NCBI GenBank assembly: GCA_029449235.1
Contig: JANATG010000001.1
Span: 4,712,001-4,776,000, forward strand
Source of the DNA: Linnemannia schmuckeri
Taxonomy: Eukaryota; Mortierellomycota; Mortierellomycetes; Mortierellales; Mortierellaceae
Direction of reading: 5' to 3'
Length of the DNA: 64,000 nucleotides
Shown: positions 34,701 through 43,143 of the stretch, one piece after another
Numbering within the stretch: the stretch's first letter is position 1
Layout: each line of letters starts with the position of its first letter
Made by a program: the position numbers and the translations under genes
The notes under the pieces: model-generated
Databases searched by the model: none
The model's input: only the letters and a program-made list of their open reading frames with translations
What the model was told of the DNA's origin: nothing

Positions 34701-35547
34701 GGAGCTCCACCGGCTTATGGATGTCAAGCTTGCGATGTCAACAGCCTATCACCCACAGACGGATGGACAGACGGAAGTTATGAACAAGACACTAGGAATC
34801 ATGCTGCGCGCCTTTATCGATGAAAAGCAGACTAACTGGGACACCCTCCTCCCTGCAGCAGAATTTGCCTACAACAACTCCGTCCACCACTCAACCGGCC
34901 ATTCACCTTTTTTCCTCAACACTGGACAACATCCCCGCATCCCCGCCACCCTCCTCTCCCACACTGACAGCAACGTCCCCAGCGTCCATGACTATCTGGA
35001 TCAGCAAGCAACGGCACTAATTTTTGCCCAGGATGCACTGCAGCGAGCTCAGGATCATCAAAAGGAACAAGCCGACAAGAGACGACGCGACCATGACTAC
35101 AAAGTTGGCGACAAGGTCCTTCTCAGTGCAGAGAACATTACCATGCCAGCCGACAGCGGACTCAGCTCGGACAAGCTCAAGCCTCGTTTTATTGGACCAT
35201 TCACCCTACTGGAGCAACGATCACCAGTTACCTTCCTCGTCGACTTACCCCCCTCCTACAACATCCACAATATCTTTCACGTCGATCTTTTTCGCCACTA
35301 TATTGAGTCACCACTTACATTCGGCCGCCGAACACCAGCACCACCACCACCTGTCGTCGTCGAAGGCACCGAGGAATACGAGGTCGAATCCATTCTACGA
35401 TACAGAAAGTACCGGCGACAGCACCAGTTCCTCGTTGCTTGGAAAGGTTACGGACGTGAGGATCAGACATGGGAGCCAGCTGCCAACCTGGAAAATTGCC
35501 AAGACCTGGTCAACGCATTCAAAAAGGACCATGGGATCGTTTTTTAA
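31682..35547 (+). CDS. pol: A1 pol: protease, RT, RNase H, integrase, chromodomain
   Basis: The frame is reached by -1 slippage from gag and ends at 35547. Numbering from 31801, the protease motif is LIDGGAEGN (Asp 109), with Gly where retropepsins have Ser/Thr. RT has [12 protein letters not shown] and YLDD (Asp 470/471). RNase H has TDASGFAIG and YTDHATL. Integrase has the HHCC finger (HDCHDAPIAGH, CEKCQR) and the DDE residues in VTMDFI, SDRDSKF and GQTEVMN. A C-terminal chromodomain (YEVESILRYRK ... WKGYGREDQTWEP, about 1194-1235) places it among chromoviruses. There is no stop or frameshift inside. The enzymes copy the element RNA to DNA in particles and integrate it, with the chromodomain probably guiding target choice. 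The protein matches A2 pol throughout as far as I can read. Confidence 0.93.
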
Positions 35548-35557
35548 AAGGGGAAGG
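35546..35557 (+). promoter_or_regulatory. Polypurine tract of A1
   Basis: AAAAGGGGAAGG lies directly against the 3' LTR, the position of the plus-strand primer in LTR elements. The same tract precedes the LTRs at 48531 and 51733. Confidence 0.85.
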
Positions 35558-35655
35558 TGCAACGATTGGACCCCCGATTACCTTAATTAGATAAATAGAC
35601 AACTATTACCAAAATACAAAGACATCTCTTCCTTCCACTCCTTACAAAAGTTGCA
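35558..35655 (+). repeat. A1 3' LTR (98 bp)
   Basis: Base-for-base the same as the 5' LTR at 30415, followed by the ctcgt duplication and the rest of ORF0. Confidence 0.95.
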
Positions 35656-36368
35656 CTCGTCCTCCACTTGCACCCATCAACACAGGCGATATTGAGAACA
35701 GAAGAAACGGCAGGGCACCTGCTCAAGCCACAATAATAACAACACCGACAGCAGCATCAACCCCGACTAGGGCAGCCGCTGCTCCCTACAACCCCCAGCA
35801 GCGTTCGACACGGAGGACACTCAGGGTCGACCTGGGACGCACTGCACAACCCATGCAGTGGACAATGCCGCCCAATGAGGCCGAGATTCGGAACACAGCC
35901 CTCAATAATCTACAATCCGTCTATCTGCGACTGCAATCAGAGAGGACTATTGTTCTTGCCAAACGAGCAAGCTACTTGTGCGACGCCTTTGGTGCATTTG
36001 ATATTCCTCTTGGACAGGATCTGGAAGACATTGACAGCTTCAACCTTATGCACGATCGCGTGTACACCTCGTTACAAGAACACGCCGCACGACTCGACAA
36101 ACACATTGCGTCGGTCCAGGAGCTCATACAACAATTCGAGTTTGCAGTGAAACGTGGCCACCTCTTCGATGACTTTGGTTACCTCAAGACCAACAATTAT
36201 GTACATGGTCCACTGCTCGGACTGACGAACAGTCAGGTAGTGAAAGAGAGATCGTTCATCTCGGATTTTGCACCTCCATCACCTGCGACTGTCACACGCA
36301 ACCTCGAACCCATGTCGCCCTCAGATATGACCGAACAGCAATTAGCATACATAAGTAGCGGTCTCTAA

Positions 36369-36875
36369 CAAAATAGCAGAAAACAAAAATAAAAATATTT
36401 TGTCATTTTCATCAGTAAAGACACTATTGTTTTCCTATTTCGACGCTTCATCTGGATCAGCAACATCAAGATCTTGAACACAGGCAGCAACCCCAAATAA
36501 AAGATCTAGATGTTAGTTGTTGGATCCAGATCAACTTTACCATCTTGTTTAAATTGTGGTATCCATCTCTCTCCCTTACACCTCGAGACTTATGTATCTT
36601 CGGATGATATATGACATATATGACGGAGCGATACACTTCTAAGTGTGTCACGTTTGCTTGTACACGCGTGCCTACATCTAGAGATGTAAAGCAGCAATGT
36701 GTGTTTCCTTTATTTTCCTAGAAGCAACAACATTGCTATACCTTTACAAGTTCGGAATACATCCTTCAAAAGATACGGTGTGAAGAGATGTACACGCCGA
36801 AGGGTACGTCTCTATTGAAGAGACTCTACCTTGTTGACATGGGCAGTAAATGTCTGAACAGTTATTGTATGTTCC

Positions 36876-36919
<44 letters not shown>

Positions 36920-36930
36920 CACCCCATACC
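36369..36930 (+). other. B1 spacer between ORF0 and gag, with competing hairpins and A tract
   Basis: About 560 bp without a gene. It starts with an A/T-rich, polyadenylation-like segment. At 36784-36824 two hairpins compete for one arm: AGAGATGTAC (36784-36793) pairs with GTACGTCTCT (36804-36813), while GTCTCT (36808-36813) pairs with AGAGAC (36819-36824). A run of 11 T then 28 A (36876-36914) ends 16 nt before the gag ATG. B2 keeps all of this with one fewer A. Confidence 0.55.
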
Positions 36931-39579
36931 ATGTCGAATGACGCTACTTCCCACAACAACACTGCTGAACTCCCCGCTCTTCAGCAATTGGACATCAATG
37001 CCACTGATGCCTTTATCGTCACCTCGTCCTCGTCCTCTGCTCCTGACGGCTCCGAGGACATCGACATGGCCGATCATGACCTTGATGATCCTTCACCCTT
37101 CTCGGCCGATTATCTCACGTCTTCCGGCCAAGAACCCGATCTGAGCCAGTTCTCGATCATGTCTGATTCGGACTATAATGGCGATGTTGATTTGACATCC
37201 GATCTGCACGACGTACTGCTCTCCAAACGCAATAGTCTGGAGCGATGGACAAAAGCGTACCGTCATTCTTTGCTCAGGGTTACAAAAACCCCAACCGAAC
37301 ATCCTTCGTATGCAACCTGGCATCAAGAATGCGCCAATCTCGCCAAGATCGTACGGCAGAAACAAAATGAGCATGCCTCTTTTGCTGCAGCCTTGAGTCT
37401 GGGTTCTCTGCCAACCGAGACCATCGCCTCGCCCACCTCTGCCACTACTGATACGGCAAAGGTCGACAACAAGAAGCTGTCACTAGACTCGGGTACGCCC
37501 CGGTTTGGTGATGCCAAGTATGGCAAAGGACAGTCTTTTCGTGTCATTCACGATCCTCACCTGTTCCTCGACAGCTTCAAAACCTATTGCGAGAACAGCT
37601 ACGGCGAGAAACCATTCCTTGCCAGCGCGCAACGTCTACTCTGTATGGCCATCCTGGACGAACAGACTCGTCAGCAATTTAATGACGAACTGGCTCGTCA
37701 TGGCACCTCCTCTCTTACATGGGAAGAGTGTGAGGTTGCATTTGTTAACAGCGTTCTGACTCCAACAGAACGTTTTCTCACCGTCGCTCGCGTTGCTGAG
37801 ACAGGCCGTCGCAACAAGGAGTCCTACCGCAACTTTGCACTACGTCTTCAACGATCTGTCCGTGTCTATCGCATCGACGACAGCAACACCACCGTCCTCT
37901 CTGGCATCATGGGTTCTATTCCTTCGATGATACTGAACGTTATCAAGGGTGCGATCCAGAAGGCCGGCATGTCTCTGGCCGATGTCAGGCTAGACTCCAT
38001 CAGTGAGGTCCTCACCGCTCTTTGCGCCATGGAAGGACCAGATGACTCTCTCAAGCGACCACATAGTCTTGTCGATGACGATGAAGATGACAAGAAGAAT
38101 GCGCCCTCGTCCAAGACCAATAACAATAACAGTCATGGTCATAAGCGACCGCGTCGTCACAATAACGACCGCCGCGGCAAAGGCAAGGCGACTGCTGACT
38201 CGTCTTCATCCTCATCTTCGTCCTCTTCCTCGTCTGGCCCCGGCAAGAAATCTTACCACTGTGACAATCATGGTGAAAACTACTCGCATGATACCAAGAA
38301 TTGTAGGCACTGTACTAAGTGCAACAAGCATGGTCACACTGCCCCCTACTGTAATAGTGATCGCAAGAAGAGCTATGACAGTAAGGGTGGCAAGGGCAAT
38401 AAAGACAAGAAAGAAGGTAAATTGTCTGTGCCTCCTTTTTCAGTACCTGAATTTTTGCCTGTTTCTGAACAAACCTTGCTCACTCATGCAACTATCTCTT
38501 TGCAGGCAAGTGAACCTGAGGACCCCGCTGTGGAGATCGACAAGTCATCAGTCGAATCGAGAGAAGAGTCACTTCCCTCTCCTGCCATAGCAGAACCCAG
38601 CAATAAACAATTACCACTGTCTGGTTCTAACACAATTCCTCTTGGTCCAATTCTGTCTCCTTCACTTGCTGTCCTTGCTTCCTCAACTGAAGAAAATAAT
38701 GTTTCTGTGATTTCAGAAAATGTTGTGTCCATGACCACAGAAAATAATGTGTCTGTTACCCCTTTATCTGACAGCGAACAATCAGCTACAGCTGACGTGG
38801 CTGAACCTGCACCTACAAGTACTCGACCTCAGTATGCGTTTCGCTCGTCACCACCAAAACAACCTGCCCTTGTCTCTGTACCGTATTTTGAAACGAAAGA
38901 ACCTTCGTTTGCCAGCCTGTCTAATCTTGCCGCAAGCCAAGAGGACTTGGGCTACTGCAGTGACGACGACAGTAACTTTGGTATGAAGACTGAAGAACTT
39001 GATGCATTCGCATTCGACAAGTTAAACATCAGACACTATGCAGCCATTAAGGACGCAGTAGAACATGACAATAGATTTCGAATTGAAATCCGTGCATTCA
39101 AAAGGACATACCACGCGTTGATCGATACTGGTGCTACACACTCTTTTGTCAGACATGATGTAGTCAAGGAACATAACATTCCTTACACCAAGATCCTTGG
39201 CAACTTTACACTAGCAAACAAGTCTGTTGTTGAACGTATTGGTGTAACTGATCAGGTTGAATTTGAATTCAATGATCGGTTTCTCTCTGCTCCTTTTGAA
39301 ATAATTGACGATCAAGAATATGCTCTTACAATCGGAATGGATCTCTTTTACCATATGGGTTTCTCTCTCTGTGGCCTCCCAGAAATAAAAGAGATGGCAC
39401 CCGTACATGATGCTCCCGTCGAAGACGAAAAACCATCTTTGCGTCCGATTACTACACCTGAAGAAGAACTCACTGCTGATTTCAAGCGCATGAAAGGAAG
39501 ATTCCTAGATGCAATCAGCAAAGCTCTCAAAGACAATGAAAATATCTCAAAGAAAGTTTCTGTCCCGTTCCTGAGATGA
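36931..39579 (+). CDS. gag: B1 ORF1: gag with C-terminal protease
   Basis: An 882-residue frame. The N-terminus is acidic and Ser-rich. A capsid-like helical region spans about 200-380 (SFRVIHDPHLFLDSFKTYCEN, FNDELARHGTSSLTWEECEVAF, RVAETGRRNKESYRNFALRL). A basic and poly-Ser linker is followed by Cys/His zinc-binding segments at 444-474, the second being CTKCNKHGHTAPYC with canonical CX2CX4HX4C spacing. A protease domain near the C-terminus has a standard LIDTGATHSF motif (Asp 732). The protease therefore belongs to ORF1, not to the RT polyprotein. The stop codon overlaps the start of ORF2 as ATGA. The start is the first ATG after the 28-nt A tract. Confidence 0.9.
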   Translation: MSNDATSHNNTAELPALQQLDINATDAFIVTSSSSSAPDGSEDIDMADHDLDDPSPFSADYLTSSGQEPDLSQFSIMSDSDYNGDVDLTSDLHDVLLSKRNSLERWTKAYRHSLLRVTKTPTEHPSYATWHQECANLAKIVRQKQNEHASFAAALSLGSLPTETIASPTSATTDTAKVDNKKLSLDSGTPRFGDAKYGKGQSFRVIHDPHLFLDSFKTYCENSYGEKPFLASAQRLLCMAILDEQTRQQFNDELARHGTSSLTWEECEVAFVNSVLTPTERFLTVARVAETGRRNKESYRNFALRLQRSVRVYRIDDSNTTVLSGIMGSIPSMILNVIKGAIQKAGMSLADVRLDSISEVLTALCAMEGPDDSLKRPHSLVDDDEDDKKNAPSSKTNNNNSHGHKRPRRHNNDRRGKGKATADSSSSSSSSSSSSGPGKKSYHCDNHGENYSHDTKNCRHCTKCNKHGHTAPYCNSDRKKSYDSKGGKGNKDKKEGKLSVPPFSVPEFLPVSEQTLLTHATISLQASEPEDPAVEIDKSSVESREESLPSPAIAEPSNKQLPLSGSNTIPLGPILSPSLAVLASSTEENNVSVISENVVSMTTENNVSVTPLSDSEQSATADVAEPAPTSTRPQYAFRSSPPKQPALVSVPYFETKEPSFASLSNLAASQEDLGYCSDDDSNFGMKTEELDAFAFDKLNIRHYAAIKDAVEHDNRFRIEIRAFKRTYHALIDTGATHSFVRHDVVKEHNIPYTKILGNFTLANKSVVERIGVTDQVEFEFNDRFLSAPFEIIDDQEYALTIGMDLFYHMGFSLCGLPEIKEMAPVHDAPVEDEKPSLRPITTPEEELTADFKRMKGRFLDAISKALKDNENISKKVSVPFLR

Positions 39580-42467
39580 TGGTGTATCTACCTGTTCCAA
39601 AAGGTACCATTGTGTATCGACGACCTCGACGATTTGCTCACTCCCAAAGACCTATTTTGGATGAGACGGTCGCACGCTGGCTACAGGATGATGTGATTGA
39701 GCTTGCACCTGCAGGCAATCCACATAACAATACACTCACCCTTGCAGCAAAAAAAGATTTGGATGGAAAAAAATCATTGTGGCGAGTGTGTCTTGACCCT
39801 CGTGCTCTCAATGTACATTTACCAGAGGATAATTTCCCTCTTCCTCTCATCTCCGACATTATGCAAAAAGTAGCTGATCATTCCATCTACAGCACCATCG
39901 ACCTCACACAGGCGTACCATCGTCTACCTATTCACAAAGAGGACAGACACCTTACTGCTTTTATGCATGAGGGAAAACAATACATGTTTAAAAAGGCTCC
40001 CTTTGGTTTGAAGCCGCTCTCGAGCTTATTCCAAAGAGGTATGTCCCGTATTCTGGGCGACCTACCCTTTGTTATGAATTTTATTGATGATATTGTGATA
40101 TTTTCAAAAAGTAGAGAGGAATATGAAGCTCATGTTAAATGTGTGATCGAGCGCCTCAATGAAGCAAAACTGATCATTAACAAGAGCAAGTGCAATTTCT
40201 TTAGCACTCAGATCTCTCTACTGGGATTCATTGTTGATCTCTTTGGAAAGAAAGTCGACCCTACAAAGTTGGCTAATATTCACGAATGGGCTCCACCTAC
40301 TACTGCTAAGCAAGTACAGTCGTATTTGGGTACGTTCAATTTCTTCCGTGAATACATCCCTCTCTACAGCACCATTGCCGCTCCTCTTGATGCGCTTCGT
40401 CATAGAGAAGGAACATTCAAATTATCGAAAGATGAAATGGATTCTTTCAATGGGCTCAAAGAATTGCTTGTGCGTGCTCCCGTGTTATCTTTCCCAGACT
40501 TCAGTCGGCCGTTTTACGTTGCGACGGACGCGTCCAACGTTGGAATTGGTGCGGTACTGTATCAGTTGCCGGAAGGTGTACCCGAACCGAAGGATATGCA
40601 GTCCGTTCCCTCGAACGCCAACTACATTTCTTTCATGGCACGAACTCTGCAAGACCGAGAGAGAAAATATTCCGCTACTAAGAAGGAGTTATTAGCGATT
40701 GTTTTCGCATTGAAAAAATTCCATCAATATCTTTGGGGTTACCATTTTACTTTGTTCACTGATCATCGGGCTCTCACGTTTCTTCACTCACAACAAGATC
40801 TGAACCCAATGATGACTACCTGGTTTGATACCATCATGGCCTATTCATTCAACGTTGTTTACCGACCTGGAGTACTCAATGTCCTGCCAGATGCGTTATC
40901 GCGTCAGTTTCCTCAAAAACTTTGGACTGATCGACCTAAACAAAAAACACCAATCAAAGTGTACGGTTACATTCACATGCTTCAAGACAAATCGATTCCA
41001 CGATTCACTGTCGCAGCAAAAGACCGCCACTCTCTCATGGCTGAGGTTCACTCCCTTGGTCATATTGGTGCGAACAAAATGGTTAACCAAATTCATGCTC
41101 AAGACAAGACATGGCCTTTAATGGTCAAAGACTGTCTTGAATATGTCAAACAATGCCCTGAGTGTCAACGCATTAACATCACTCGCAAAGGGTATCATCC
41201 TCTCAAGGCTATTCATGCACACTTACCTGGCGAGCATATGACTGTAGACCTCGCCGGTGACTTCCATCCGTCCTTGAAGAACAACAAACATCTTCTCGTC
41301 CTGACAGACGTGTGTACCCGCTTCGTTATTTTGAGAGCTATACCTGACAAGACTGCACATACTGTTGCAACTACTCTCTTTGACATTTTCACTCTGATTG
41401 GATTCCCCAGAATTCTGCAGTCAGATAATGGCAAGGAATTTTCCAACCATGTTACAAAAATAATGACAGAACAATTGGGTATTCATCATCGTCTTGCCAC
41501 TCCATATCATCCACGAGGCAATGGACTAGCCGAGAACCGGGTTAAAGCGGTCAAAGAAATTCTTCGAAAAGAGATCAAAGGCAAACCACATGAATGGGAT
41601 CGTCATGTTCCCATGGCACAATTTGCCCTCAATGCAAATATTGCGAGTTTGCATGGTTCCTCGCCTTACTCTCTTTTCTTCGCACGCAAGGAAAACGGAC
41701 ACTATAATTATACTGACCCACAAAATAAGGTCATGTCCCAAGAAGACTTGCTGAAGAGACTCGAATTTATGACTACGATCGTGTTCCCCGCAATTGAAGC
41801 TAAAGCAAAATCTAATCAGCGGAAAATGATTGAGAGGTTCAATAGAACAATCCTGCACAGCGAGTTTCCTGATGGCTCCACAGTTATGGCGGTTGATCCT
41901 ATCAAAGGGGACTCCCTCGCTCCTAGATATGAAGGACCGTTTACTGTTGTTCGTAAAAACAAGGGCGGTGCATACATCCTCAAGGATGGCACTGGCTCTA
42001 TGCTTGGTCGCAGATATGCCCCCTCGCAACTGAAACTTGTATATGAAGATCCAGACTCTTTCCTCACGTACGAAGTCGAGAAAATTCTCGATGCTCGTCG
42101 TACAACGGAAGGGACATGGGAGTACTTCGTCAAGTGGAAACATTATTCTGACAACGACAACACCTGGGAACCAGAAGAAAACTTCGTTGAGAGGAAATGC
42201 GTTACGGACTACTGGGCCGATCACCCATCCCGTAACGAGGATCCTCGTCCGCACTCTCGTCATTCATCGCAAACGGATGAGCCAATGCTTATTTCCGACG
42301 AGCAGATGAGCGAGCCAAGAAGCAATAATCGCTCTAGTAAAAAGAAGAACAAGTTCACACACAAAAAGGGTCAACCCAACCTTAATCGCAACAAGCTCAC
42401 TCAGCCCAGTCATCCTGTAAATAATGAGTTGAGACGTAGAACTCGTTCTCGCATCGGGAAGGAATGA
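39576..42467 (+). CDS. pol: B1 ORF2: RT, RNase H, integrase, chromodomain
   Basis: A 963-residue frame that begins inside the gag stop (ATGA, 39576-39579). RT has LWRVCLDPRALN, TIDLTQAYH, APFGLKPLSSLFQ and FIDD (Asp 171/172), with Phe at the first position of the usual Y-x-DD. RNase H has ATDASNVGIGAVLYQ and TDHRALTF. Integrase has an HHCC finger (HSLGHIGANKM, CPECQR) and a DDE core (MTVDLAGDF, QSDNGKEFS, GLAENRVKAV). A chromodomain lies at about 832-872 (YEVEKILDARR ... WKHYSDNDNTWEPEENF), followed by a basic tail. There is no separate protease. Its translation must come from reinitiation or a frame change at the ATGA; no obvious slippery heptamer is seen upstream. Confidence 0.9.
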   Translation: MMVYLPVPKGTIVYRRPRRFAHSQRPILDETVARWLQDDVIELAPAGNPHNNTLTLAAKKDLDGKKSLWRVCLDPRALNVHLPEDNFPLPLISDIMQKVADHSIYSTIDLTQAYHRLPIHKEDRHLTAFMHEGKQYMFKKAPFGLKPLSSLFQRGMSRILGDLPFVMNFIDDIVIFSKSREEYEAHVKCVIERLNEAKLIINKSKCNFFSTQISLLGFIVDLFGKKVDPTKLANIHEWAPPTTAKQVQSYLGTFNFFREYIPLYSTIAAPLDALRHREGTFKLSKDEMDSFNGLKELLVRAPVLSFPDFSRPFYVATDASNVGIGAVLYQLPEGVPEPKDMQSVPSNANYISFMARTLQDRERKYSATKKELLAIVFALKKFHQYLWGYHFTLFTDHRALTFLHSQQDLNPMMTTWFDTIMAYSFNVVYRPGVLNVLPDALSRQFPQKLWTDRPKQKTPIKVYGYIHMLQDKSIPRFTVAAKDRHSLMAEVHSLGHIGANKMVNQIHAQDKTWPLMVKDCLEYVKQCPECQRINITRKGYHPLKAIHAHLPGEHMTVDLAGDFHPSLKNNKHLLVLTDVCTRFVILRAIPDKTAHTVATTLFDIFTLIGFPRILQSDNGKEFSNHVTKIMTEQLGIHHRLATPYHPRGNGLAENRVKAVKEILRKEIKGKPHEWDRHVPMAQFALNANIASLHGSSPYSLFFARKENGHYNYTDPQNKVMSQEDLLKRLEFMTTIVFPAIEAKAKSNQRKMIERFNRTILHSEFPDGSTVMAVDPIKGDSLAPRYEGPFTVVRKNKGGAYILKDGTGSMLGRRYAPSQLKLVYEDPDSFLTYEVEKILDARRTTEGTWEYFVKWKHYSDNDNTWEPEENFVERKCVTDYWADHPSRNEDPRPHSRHSSQTDEPMLISDEQMSEPRSNNRSSKKKNKFTHKKGQPNLNRNKLTQPSHPVNNELRRRTRSRIGKE

Positions 42468-43002
42468 TGATTGTACATTTCCACCGATGGAAAACATAAA
42501 ACGAACCATCGTTTTGTTTGAACAAGAAAACGCAACGACGTTTTGTTTGAGGTTTTTTAATGGTGTCACAACCTTTTTCCTCGCAATAATAATACATAAT
42601 TAAGAGGTTTTCTCGCTTTCCTCTTACAAACTATCTTCTACGCTGAGGTTTTTTCATTTTTTCCTCACATTTTAATTACATCATACGAGGTTTTTATTTT
42701 TTTATCCTCATACATTCATATACATCCACTAGTGGTTATTTTTTTTTCCCCACAATTCGCTCTCCAAGGCTCTGCCCTTCCAAGGTTTTATTATTTTTCC
42801 TTATATCCTTTCTTACACACAAGGTTTTCTTATTTTTTTTTCCTTAACACTAAACGACAGCTCTCTTCTATCAGTCTTAGTACTCGATCTTCACGTCGTT
42901 CTGTTAGTTAGTAATAGTCTACTTCCTTACTAGCATAAGACACACTATTTCTAGCTCTAGTATTAAACCCGGCTTTCAGCCTCCCCCCCCGGAGGAGGGT
43001 TA
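42468..43002 (+). other. B1 3' untranslated region with hairpin array and purine tract
   Basis: From 42485 to 42845 lie about ten consecutive short inverted repeats, each a 4-7 bp stem around a loop that is usually T-rich. The stems differ from unit to unit but pair internally: CGATGG/CCATCG, CGTTTT/AAAACG, AGGTT/AACCT, TAAGAGG/CCTCTTA, TGAGG/CCTCA, GAGG/CCTC, GTGG/CCAC and AAGG/CCTT three times. About 130 bp without a clear pattern follow. Then come a CCTCC/GGAGG pair around a C run and the purines GGAGGAGGG next to the LTR, the probable plus-strand primer. Confidence 0.7.
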
Positions 43003-43143
43003 TGAGCTATAATCACGTGTGTATAGGGGACGAAGAGTACATAAGCACTCTTCGTCCCTGAATTAAACAGATCCCTCTCTTTGTTTCGTTATTCCATCTT
43101 CCCTATTACCTTACTGATAACAACCCTTGGTTATTATTTTCCA
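43003..43143 (+). repeat. B1 3' LTR (141 bp)
   Basis: Matches the 5' LTR at 29377 including the E-box and the 12-bp hairpin (43027-43058). It is followed directly by the gtgtt duplication and the resumed C1 sequence. Confidence 0.93.

Larger units (their letters stand above)
30415..35655 (+). mobile_element. A1: intact family-A Ty3/gypsy chromovirus with 98-bp LTRs
   Basis: Identical 98-bp LTRs (30415-30512 and 35558-35655; TGCAAC...GTTGCA) flank a 5,045-bp interior. The 5-bp target duplication ctcgt is perfect (30410-30414 and 35656-35660). Both main frames are open. A primer-binding-like TGG sequence abuts the 5' LTR, and the purine tract AAAAGGGGAAGG abuts the 3' LTR. Identical LTRs plus open frames mean a recent, probably still competent insertion. 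It lies inside ORF0 of B1 and is the youngest layer of the nest. Confidence 0.96.
30361..36368 (+). pseudogene. B1 ORF0: accessory gene interrupted by A1 at codon 18
   Basis: The first 18 codons (30361-30414) precede A1. The remaining 236 codons including the stop (35661-36368) follow it. Leaving out A1 and one copy of the ctcgt duplication, the two parts are in one frame of 253 residues. The N-terminal ~85 residues are Ser/Pro/Ala/Thr-rich and disordered-looking with a basic patch (QQRSTRRTLRVDLGR). The rest is a predicted helical domain (NNLQSVYLRLQSERTIVLAKRA, then SLQEHAARLDKHIASVQELIQQF) suggestive of a coiled coil, ending in a polar tail. I do not recognise the family; it has no zinc knuckle, protease, envelope or membrane segment. 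Its position inside the B LTRs, and its 3' part in B2, mark it as element cargo. It might be a structural, trafficking or captured host protein. Confidence 0.75.
29377..43143 (+). mobile_element. B1: full-length family-B chromovirus with accessory ORF0, split by A1
   Basis: Two identical-looking 141-bp LTRs (29377-29517 and 43003-43143, TG...CA ends) are flanked by a perfect 5-bp target duplication gtgtt (29372-29376 and 43144-43148) within the C1 pol gene. Without nested element A1 and its 5-bp duplication, the element is about 8.5 kb. Order: LTR, leader, ORF0, spacer with T11/A28 tract, ORF1 gag-protease, ORF2 RT-RNase H-integrase-chromodomain, hairpin-rich 3' untranslated region, purine tract, LTR. 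No tRNA-type TGG primer site follows the 5' LTR, so priming may be unconventional. ORF1 and ORF2 are intact, so only ORF0 is visibly broken. Confidence 0.93.

Noticed and set aside
35853..36368. Independent 171-residue host gene starting at 35853
   Set aside because: Removing A1 and one target duplication shows the frame continues upstream to ATG 30361 inside B1; it is the 3' part of ORF0, not a separate gene.
39537..39576. Slippery heptamer for -1 frameshifting in family B
   Set aside because: No X XXY YYZ sequence in the gag frame was found in the short open overlap, so reinitiation at ATGA is preferred.
42601..42626. Rho-independent terminators in the B 3' region (stem plus T run)
   Set aside because: The T runs lie in the loops rather than after the stems, and the genome is eukaryotic; interpreted as an RNA hairpin array.
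29377..43143. Envelope-like gene in family B making it retrovirus-like
   Set aside because: No frame between pol and the 3' LTR, and ORF0 has no signal peptide, membrane segment or glycoprotein features.
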